A DNA stretch of 10,197 bases from JACRBK01 sp964427955. Lineage in GTDB: Bacteria; Chloroflexota; Anaerolineae; Aggregatilineales; Aggregatilineaceae. The position numbers were made by a program, and so were the translations under genes. Within the stretch, counting starts at the first letter, position 1; each line of letters starts with the position of its first letter. The stretch spans positions 1 to 10,197 of the forward strand of contig CAYRWY010000195.1 in NCBI GenBank assembly GCA_964427955.1. The letters are read 5' to 3'. Below the pieces are notes generated by a model that did no database searches, was not told the DNA's origin, and saw only the letters and a program-made list of their open reading frames with translations. Positions 5,786 to 10,197 of the stretch are shown here, piece by piece.

Positions 5786-6606
5786 TGTCTCCCGAAGTCG
5801 TGATCGTGCTGCTGCTGAGCGCCGTGGGCGGAGGCGGAGGCGTGGCCGCGTGGCGCTGGCGAGCGCGCCAACGCCAGTACGTCGCCCGCGTGCAAAGCGA
5901 CTGGGTGCGCGAAGGCCACATCATCCACGCCGCCCCGGTCGATGCGATCTGCTACGGGCTACACCCCCGGCGGATCTATCGCCACGCGGCGCGGGCCTTC
6001 GGCGCGCTCGGCCTGACCGGGGATCAACTCGTGTTCAGCGGCATGACCAACAACCGCTACGATCTGCGCCTGCCCTACGCCGACGTGAAGCTGATCGCCC
6101 TCAGGACCATCCGGATCAGGGCGGGCAAGACGACGACCCGCGCGCGTGCCCTGGTGGTGCATTTCGAGAGCGTCCAGGGCTGGCAGACCGCCGTTTTCCA
6201 GTTCCAGGCGGCGGTCACGTTCGCCGCAACCCTGGCGCACGAATGTCACCTGTCCGTCTACGATGCCGGGCAGGATTACGGCCCCACCCCGGCGACGCAG
6301 ATGACCCAGGACGTGTACGGCGAGTGGTCCGGCGAGCGCCGCGGCGATCTGTACCTCATCGCGGACCGGCTGATCTTCGACCGGCGGGACGCGATCCGGC
6401 TGGCGGATCTCCAGCGCGTGGACGTGATCGAGCGGCCCAGCCTGAATCCCTTCGCGCCGGACCTGCTGCGCCTCGAATACGTCACTGCCGACGGCGAGCC
6501 GGTCACCACCGGCTACGTCGTGCGCGGCGCGCAACGCTGGGCGGACGCCATCGCCCGCCAGCGCGAGGAACCGCTGATCGTGCATTCCGGGCGTAAGAAA
6601 AAATAG
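5785..6606 (+). CDS. Membrane-anchored protein of unknown function, paralogue 1 (273 aa)
   Basis: I chose ATG 5785 because GAGGT lies four bases upstream and it puts a membrane anchor at the N-terminus (VVIVLLLSAVGGGGGVAAW, about residues 5-23), followed by a basic stretch (RWRARQR). The open frame extends further upstream but only through repeat sequence. After the anchor are two similar beta-rich units: LGLTGDQLVF to about residue 150, and GDLYLIADRLIFDRR to about 255. The pattern of a D-R/Q-L-V/I-F strand followed by acidic-rich strands recalls PH/GRAM-like folds, but that is inference. Shared blocks with the next gene are DYGP, QDVYGEW, DRLxF, NPFAxDLLRxEY and a GRKKK end. The body is probably cytoplasmic. 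It lies 14 bp before its paralogue, forming a two-gene operon. Confidence 0.82.
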   Translation: MSPEVVIVLLLSAVGGGGGVAAWRWRARQRQYVARVQSDWVREGHIIHAAPVDAICYGLHPRRIYRHAARAFGALGLTGDQLVFSGMTNNRYDLRLPYADVKLIALRTIRIRAGKTTTRARALVVHFESVQGWQTAVFQFQAAVTFAATLAHECHLSVYDAGQDYGPTPATQMTQDVYGEWSGERRGDLYLIADRLIFDRRDAIRLADLQRVDVIERPSLNPFAPDLLRLEYVTADGEPVTTGYVVRGAQRWADAIARQREEPLIVHSGRKKK

Positions 6607-6620
6607 CCCAGGAGGATCGC

Positions 6621-7532
6621 ATGAACCCCATCCCGATCATCTTTCTCGTCCTGATCGTGGGGACGGCAGCCGTGCTCATCACCTACTACTACTGGCAGGA
6701 GTACCGGATGCGCCAGTACGCCGCCGCCGTCGCCCGGCGCTGGCGGGCGGAAGGGCGCGACGTGCGGTTCGAGCCTACCGTCGTGGAATATTATGGGGAC
6801 GAGCCGCTCCGCTCGCACGCCCGGCGGGCCGCGACGAGGGGCGTCCTCGGGATCGCGGATCGCGACCTGATCTTCGTCCCGTTCGGCAACCGGGAGGAGC
6901 AACCGCTGCCGTTCGACGTGATCCGCTGGATCGGCACGCATACCGTCGAAGTCAGCCAGGGCGACGGGACGACCACAAAAAATGCGCTGGTGGTGCACTA
7001 CGAGGCGGCGGGCGAATGGCACATGGGCGTCTGGGTGATGTCCTGGCCCAACACCGTCGCGGGCGTGCTGGCGAAGCTGAACGGGCAGCTTGATCCGCCC
7101 TTGTTCGGCCAGCGTGAAGACTACGGCCCCGAAACGGCGGAGTGCCTGCTCCAGGATGTCTACGGCGAATGGCATCCCGCCGACGAAGCCCGCCGACGAG
7201 ACGACGTGGTCCACTCGCCCTTTGAGGGCCTCACCCTCGCGCACGGTCCCCTGTATCTTGCGCCGGACCGGCTGGTCTTCAACCGCTATCTCATGATCCA
7301 CTTCGCGCAGCTCCGCCGGATCGAGGTCTACGAGCGCGGCGGCCTGCTGAACCGCCTGAATCCCTTCGCCGAAGATCTGCTGCGCATCGAGTACGCGCTG
7401 CCGGACGAGCCGCGCGGGCTGGTCGTCGGCTTTCTGGTCCGGTCCGCCGATCAGTGGGGTAAGACGCTGGCCGCACGCGCCCAGGTGCCCTATGAGGTGC
7501 GCGAAGGACGCAAGAAAAAAGAGGAGGCGTAG
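6621..7532 (+). CDS. Membrane-anchored protein of unknown function, paralogue 2 (303 aa)
   Basis: ATG 6621 has a strong AGGAGG five to six bases upstream, 14 bp after the previous stop. The N-terminus is a single membrane helix (IPIIFLVLIVGTAAVLITYYYW, about residues 4-25), then a basic amphipathic segment (RMRQYAAAVARRWRAEGR). Two beta-rich units follow: LGIADRDLIFVPFG to ALVVHYEAAGEW, and GPLYLAPDRLVFNRY to NPFAEDLLRIEY. Alignment to paralogue 1 is clear over most of the length (DYGPxTA, QDVYGEW, GRKKK). Paralogue 2 has about 20 extra residues between YGEW and the second unit (HPADEARRRDDVVHSPFEGL), a charged insert. The two probably arose by tandem duplication and may form a heteromer at the membrane. 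No catalytic motif is seen. Confidence 0.85.
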   Translation: MNPIPIIFLVLIVGTAAVLITYYYWQEYRMRQYAAAVARRWRAEGRDVRFEPTVVEYYGDEPLRSHARRAATRGVLGIADRDLIFVPFGNREEQPLPFDVIRWIGTHTVEVSQGDGTTTKNALVVHYEAAGEWHMGVWVMSWPNTVAGVLAKLNGQLDPPLFGQREDYGPETAECLLQDVYGEWHPADEARRRDDVVHSPFEGLTLAHGPLYLAPDRLVFNRYLMIHFAQLRRIEVYERGGLLNRLNPFAEDLLRIEYALPDEPRGLVVGFLVRSADQWGKTLAARAQVPYEVREGRKKKEEA

Positions 7533-7581
7533 AGGCGGACCATTGCCTCATCCCATAAGTGATCGGGGAGTTACTGATCAA

Positions 7582-7730
7582 CTACTGATCCCTGCACCAA
7601 TAGCTAAACTTTTGCCTGGGAGATTTACCTCACCCCCAACCCCTCCCCAGGCGAGACTGGGGAGGGGAGCAAACGGGCTTGTTCCTCTCTCCAACGGCAA
7701 AAGTTTAGCTATTGATGCAAGAATCAGTAG
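7582..7730. mobile_element. MITE-like palindromic element with 35-bp inverted ends
   Basis: The left end (7582-7616) and right end (7696-7730) are inverted copies over 35 bp with three mismatches; the inner 18 bp, AATAGCTAAACTTTTGCC, is perfect. The middle contains a second inverted repeat, CCCCTCCCCA (7640-7649) with TGGGGAGGGG (7658-7667), around an eight-base loop. No transposase or ORF lies inside, so it would be non-autonomous. It sits between two convergent operons, where it could also act as a two-way transcription stop. A related copy begins at about 10096, showing the family is dispersed. Confidence 0.75.
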
Positions 7731-7750
7731 ACAGGCCGCCCCCGGTTTTT

Positions 7751-7777
7751 CTCTGCGCGCTCTGCGATCTCCGCGTT
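7751..7777. repeat. Three imperfect tandem 9-mers (CTCTGCG-type)
   Basis: CTCTGCGCG, CTCTGCGAT and CTCCGCGTT follow one another with no gap. Similar CTCTGCG tandem motifs are common in intergenic DNA of several bacterial groups. It lies 21 bp after the palindromic element and before the end of the minus-strand membrane protein genes. Confidence 0.55.
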
Positions 7778-7814
7778 GAATCGCTTTTTCTCTTTTCCGA
7801 GGAGGGTATCCGCG

Positions 7815-8147
7815 CTACGCCGCGTCGCTGGGCTTATTCTTTTCCTTCTCCAGCATGGGCGGACGCACCAAGGCTCCGCCGACGATGCTGATGCCGACCA
7901 GGATCAGCACGCCCGGCCAGATCTTGCCCGTCGCGAACAGGATCGCAAAGCCGATCAGCCAGACGGCGCCCTGAATCCCCGCCCACAGCCCTTCGTTGGC
8001 CAGGCTGCCGGGCAGGCTGGCGAGTCCCACGACCACCAGGATCGCCGGGAAAAAATCGATATCCAGCAGAAAGATCAGCCCGATACCGATCAGGATGATC
8101 CCACCGCTAGCACCTTCGAGATTTTTCTTGTGCCTATGCCCTGCCAT
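7815..8147 (-). CDS. Small four-helix membrane protein (110 aa)
   Basis: ATG 8147 follows a GAGGGGG ribosome binding site 15 bp after the stop of the gene before it. Four hydrophobic segments are seen (about 15-31, 32-47, 56-72 and 75-93), with a basic start (MAGHRHKK) and a polar tail (LEKEKNKPSDAA). The repeated plan of a Gly-rich helix, FLL, then WPGVLILVGIS resembles LiaI/LiaF-type small membrane domains, which often sense envelope stress; this likeness is weak. VWLIGFAILFATGKIWPGV matches IWLIGLPLLYMAHFLWPGI in the neighbouring gene, so the two are distant paralogues. No function can be assigned. Confidence 0.78.
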   Translation of the reverse strand: MAGHRHKKNLEGASGGIILIGIGLIFLLDIDFFPAILVVVGLASLPGSLANEGLWAGIQGAVWLIGFAILFATGKIWPGVLILVGISIVGGALVRPPMLEKEKNKPSDAA

Positions 8148-8162
8148 ACTTCCCCCTCTCTC

Positions 8163-8651
8163 CTACCGTTGATCCCGCCGGACCTGGCGGTGATCTTCCT
8201 CATGGGCCACCAGCGCGGCCAGCGTATCTTCATCCTCGTCGTCGGCCTCGTCGACGTCCGGCAGGCGGCGCTTGCGCTTGACTTTTTGCCCGGACAGGGC
8301 GGCGAGGCGCTGCGGACGTTCGGCAGCACCGCGCGCCTGGAGCTTGTCGGGCGGGGCGATGGCCACCAGCAGTGCGCTCAGCCCTCCCAACACCAGGATG
8401 CCCGGCCACAGAAAGTGGGCCATGTACAGCAGCGGCAGGCCGATCAGCCAGATCGCCGTCTGCGCCAGAATCCACAGCCCGAACACCACCCCGGATTCCA
8501 GGATGGCGAGCGGCATAGCCGTGATCAGGATCAGGGGCAGTATCCCCCGCCAGAACAGGTCATACCGGATCAGAAATGCCAACCCAAACAGGAAAATCGC
8601 CCCGCATAGTGCGCCGAGCCGTTCCTGGACCTTGCTATGATGGTCGTCCAT
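8163..8651 (-). CDS. Four-helix membrane protein with charged C-terminal tail (162 aa)
   Basis: I chose ATG 8651 over the longer frame from 8711, because CCAGGAA lies five to eight bases upstream and the extra N-terminal residues would be unusually Arg-rich. Four helices occupy about residues 11-98. The remaining 65 residues form a soluble tail with a basic patch (KVKRKRR) next to an acidic run (DVDEADDEDEDT), then a His/Asp/Arg-rich end. Such a tail would face the cytoplasm and could bind a partner or nucleic acid, but this is inference. Shared helices 3-4 with the following gene indicate duplication. The gene is first in a two-gene operon and runs divergently from mgsA. Confidence 0.78.
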   Translation of the reverse strand: MDDHHSKVQERLGALCGAIFLFGLAFLIRYDLFWRGILPLILITAMPLAILESGVVFGLWILAQTAIWLIGLPLLYMAHFLWPGILVLGGLSALLVAIAPPDKLQARGAAERPQRLAALSGQKVKRKRRLPDVDEADDEDEDTLAALVAHEEDHRQVRRDQR

Positions 8652-8695
8652 GTGTTCCTGGCCTCGTCTATTTTTACGTAGAACCGGGCGGCGCG

Positions 8696-8724
8696 TTGCG
8701 CGGCGAAGCAAATCTCGCTACAGT
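8696..8724 (+). promoter_or_regulatory. Candidate promoter for mgsA
   Basis: TTGCGC (8696-8701) and TACAGT (8719-8724) are separated by 17 bp, matching a sigma-70-type promoter moderately well. Transcription would begin near 8731, giving a leader of about 26 bases before the mgsA start. Confidence 0.35.
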
Positions 8725-8756
8725 TGATCGTGGGTTTTCACTGGATGGAGGAAATC

Positions 8757-9245
8757 ATGCCTCAGCACGCCATTCGCCTGCCGCGCCGCAAACGAATTGC
8801 CTTGATCGCCCACGACGATCGCAAGAGTGATCTGCTGGAATGGGCCGAGTATAACAAGGAGATGCTCAGCCGTCACGAGCTGGTCGCGACCGGCACGACC
8901 GGCACGATCCTCAAGCACCAGTTGGGCCTGGACGTCAAGTCGATGCTCAGCGGCCCCCTGGGCGGCGATCAACAGATCGGCGGCGAGATCGCCATCGGCG
9001 AAATCGATGTGCTGATCTTCTTCTGGGACCCGCTCGAATCCCACCCCCACGATCCGGACGTGCGGGCGCTGCTGCGGGTCGCCGTGCTGCAAAATATCCC
9101 GGTCGCCATGAACCGCTCGACGGCGGATTTTCTGTTCTCGTCACCGCTGATGGAAGGCGAATACGCCCGCCAGACCTACGATTATGCGGAGCGCCTCCGG
9201 CGCAAGCGCAGCACCGATCACACCGCTGACCCGTCGAACTCGTGA
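8757..9245 (+). CDS. mgsA: Methylglyoxal synthase
   Basis: MgsA converts dihydroxyacetone phosphate to methylglyoxal and phosphate (EC 4.2.3.3), a bypass of lower glycolysis used when sugar phosphates accumulate; it acts in the cytoplasm, as a hexamer in the Escherichia coli enzyme. ATG 8757 is chosen because GGAGG (8747-8751) lies five bases upstream and because it gives the same numbering as the E. coli enzyme: His19-Asp20 (IALIAHDD), the phosphate-binding TGTTG (45-49), SGP (65-67), catalytic Asp71 in GGDQQ, Asp91 in FFWDPL, and His98 with Asp101 in PHDPD. All key residues are present. At 162 residues it is ten longer than E. coli MgsA, mostly a hydrophilic basic tail. It precedes a lipoprotein gene by 37 bp, probably on one transcript. 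Allosteric inhibition by phosphate is known in the family and plausible here. Confidence 0.96.
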   Translation: MPQHAIRLPRRKRIALIAHDDRKSDLLEWAEYNKEMLSRHELVATGTTGTILKHQLGLDVKSMLSGPLGGDQQIGGEIAIGEIDVLIFFWDPLESHPHDPDVRALLRVAVLQNIPVAMNRSTADFLFSSPLMEGEYARQTYDYAERLRRKRSTDHTADPSNS

Positions 9246-9282
9246 CGACTCACTCGTTCATCAAGCACAGGGAGGATGTATC

Positions 9283-10062
9283 ATGCGACGAAATTGGGCG
9301 CTGGGTCTGATCATTCTGGCGCTGGCGCTGTCCGCGTGCGGCAAAGATAAGAAAGATAACCAGCCCAAGGCAACGCCCGCCGGGCCGGACGCCGAGAGCA
9401 CCCCGGAGGTCGAGCCGGGCTACGAGATCGGCGTTTTCGAGCCGGTCTTGAAGGTGCGCAACGGGATGACGCTGCTCTCGCAGAACGATGGCGTCGTGGA
9501 GGGCACCGGCTTCTTCTACGGCGAGGTCCGCAACGACAGCGGCAGCTATTTCGGCCAGGTCGATGCCCAGTTGTACCTGCTGTCCACGGACGGGGTCAAG
9601 ATCGACGAAATCTCGGTTGGCCCGGCGCTGACAGACATCCCGGTGGGCCAGACCTTCTTCGTCGGGGGCGAATTCACCGTCCCGGCCAGGTACGCCAACT
9701 CGCAGCGGTGGGTGTGGTATGACCCGACCGACAAGCCGAGCCTGACCGCCTTTTTCGGCCTGCCCTATACCATCGAGTTTCAGGCCAAGACGGAAGGCGT
9801 ACCGTTCCTGGTGCGCGGCACGGCGACCAACAATACCGCCCAGACGCTGCTGTTCCCGGTGATCGACGTGATGCTGTTCAGCGGCGATGGCAAGCCGGTC
9901 GGACTGGCGCACGCCGTCCTGCATGTCAGCGCCTACGATGGCACCTGGCCCGCGGGCGAGACCGCGCCGTTCGAGGCAGCCTTCGGCTTCGTGGCCGTCG
10001 ATCCCGCCCTGGTGACGCAGGTCAAAGTCTCGGCGGTAGGCTATACCATGCCGGGCCAGTAG
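9283..10062 (+). CDS. Lipoprotein with two similar beta-sandwich domains (259 aa)
   Basis: ATG 9283 has GGAGG seven bases upstream. The earlier in-frame start at 9184 would overlap mgsA and hide the signal peptide, so I reject it. A lipoprotein signal (MRRNWALGLIILALALSAC) ends in the lipobox LSAC with Cys19, followed by a charged, Pro-rich linker (about 20-47). Two domains follow: about 48-145, with FFYGEVRNDSGSYFGQV and QLYLLSTDG, and about 163-257, with FLVRGTATNNTAQTLLFPV and VMLFSGDGKP. The G-x-V/A-x-N pattern followed by a strand ending in x-L-Y/F-x-x-D/G-G matches FxLYD-type extracytoplasmic domains. The protein is anchored on the outer face of the membrane; its partner is unknown. Nothing links its function to MgsA beyond the shared strand and 37-bp gap. 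Confidence 0.85.
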   Translation: MRRNWALGLIILALALSACGKDKKDNQPKATPAGPDAESTPEVEPGYEIGVFEPVLKVRNGMTLLSQNDGVVEGTGFFYGEVRNDSGSYFGQVDAQLYLLSTDGVKIDEISVGPALTDIPVGQTFFVGGEFTVPARYANSQRWVWYDPTDKPSLTAFFGLPYTIEFQAKTEGVPFLVRGTATNNTAQTLLFPVIDVMLFSGDGKPVGLAHAVLHVSAYDGTWPAGETAPFEAAFGFVAVDPALVTQVKVSAVGYTMPGQ

Positions 10063-10095
10063 GCCGCTTGACCTCACCCCTACTGAGGCTCGCAT

Positions 10096-10197
10096 AATAA
10101 ACTAAACTTTTGATGCCCACTGTTTACCTCACCCCCGGCCCCCTCTCCAATAATGCTGGAGAGGGGGACTGAACTTCGGGTGGAGTCCGTCCCCTCT
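10096..10197. mobile_element. Second palindromic element copy, cut by the window end
   Basis: CTAAACTTTTG and TTTACCTCACCCCC occur in the same order and almost the same spacing as in the element at 7582-7730. The central inverted repeat is CCCCCTCTCCA (10139-10149) with TGGAGAGGGGG (10157-10167), loop of seven. The stem sequence has diverged from the first copy, yet pairing is perfect. The right end lies beyond the window. Confidence 0.65.

Noticed and set aside
7492..7779. 95-codon plus-strand frame after paralogue 2
   Set aside because: It overlaps the end of paralogue 2 and then reads through the palindromic element.
7776..8609. 277-codon plus-strand frame opposite the small membrane proteins
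   Set aside because: Gln/Asp/Pro/His-rich composition is the complement of hydrophobic helix codons; the minus-strand genes have helices and ribosome sites.
10072..10088. CCTCA/TGAGG hairpin as terminator of the mgsA-lipoprotein operon
   Set aside because: Only five base pairs and no T-run follow; too weak to call.
9250..10095. 281-codon minus-strand frame opposite the lipoprotein gene
   Set aside because: Antisense shadow; the plus-strand frame has a signal peptide, a lipobox and a strong ribosome site.

Overview
The window is a high-GC bacterial chromosome segment. It has short intergenic gaps, clear GGAGG-type ribosome binding sites, a lipobox lipoprotein, many compact unknown membrane proteins, and C-rich palindromic repeats between genes. 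The zinc-ribbon/FHA/GAF gene set and the GTAGGGGCG...CCCCTAC repeats make me suspect a Chloroflexota (Anaerolineae-like) genome. That assignment is inference from style, not from a marker gene. No rRNA, tRNA, CRISPR array, transposase or phage gene is visible.

Layout: (1) 3-3174, plus strand: three tightly packed genes of unknown function, the first cut by the window edge, two with the same GAGGTTTG ribosome-binding stretch; they look like one operon. (2) 5031-3177, minus strand: an operon read GAF-like protein, then zinc-ribbon/FHA protein B, then zinc-ribbon/FHA protein A. It converges on operon 1 with only 2 bp between the stop codons. An extended -10 promoter lies before the GAF gene, and a perfect palindrome lies before the last FHA gene. 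(3) 5187-5404, plus: a promoter and a 58-residue two-helix membrane protein with a GTG start. (4) 5405-5743: a gene-poor stretch with two twin-hairpin repeats of one family. (5) 5744-7532, plus: a possible 13-codon leader ORF overlapping the start of the first of two tandem paralogous membrane-anchored proteins. (6) 7533-7814: a convergent gap filled by a MITE-like palindromic element with 35-bp terminal inverted repeats, then a 9-nt tandem repeat. (7) 8651-7815, minus: two small related four-helix membrane proteins. (8) 8757-10062, plus: methylglyoxal synthase (mgsA) and a lipoprotein with two similar domains. (9) 10096-10197: a second, edge-truncated copy of the C-rich palindromic element.

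Working together: the only confidently named enzyme is MgsA, which diverts dihydroxyacetone phosphate to methylglyoxal. The FHA/GAF operon is probably a signalling or scaffold module that reads phosphothreonine marks, but no kinase is in view. The three-gene unknown operon and the tandem paralogue pair are the best places to look for an undescribed system. Gene 1 has a faint resemblance to the C-terminal part of ParA/MinD-class P-loop proteins, which I cannot test here.
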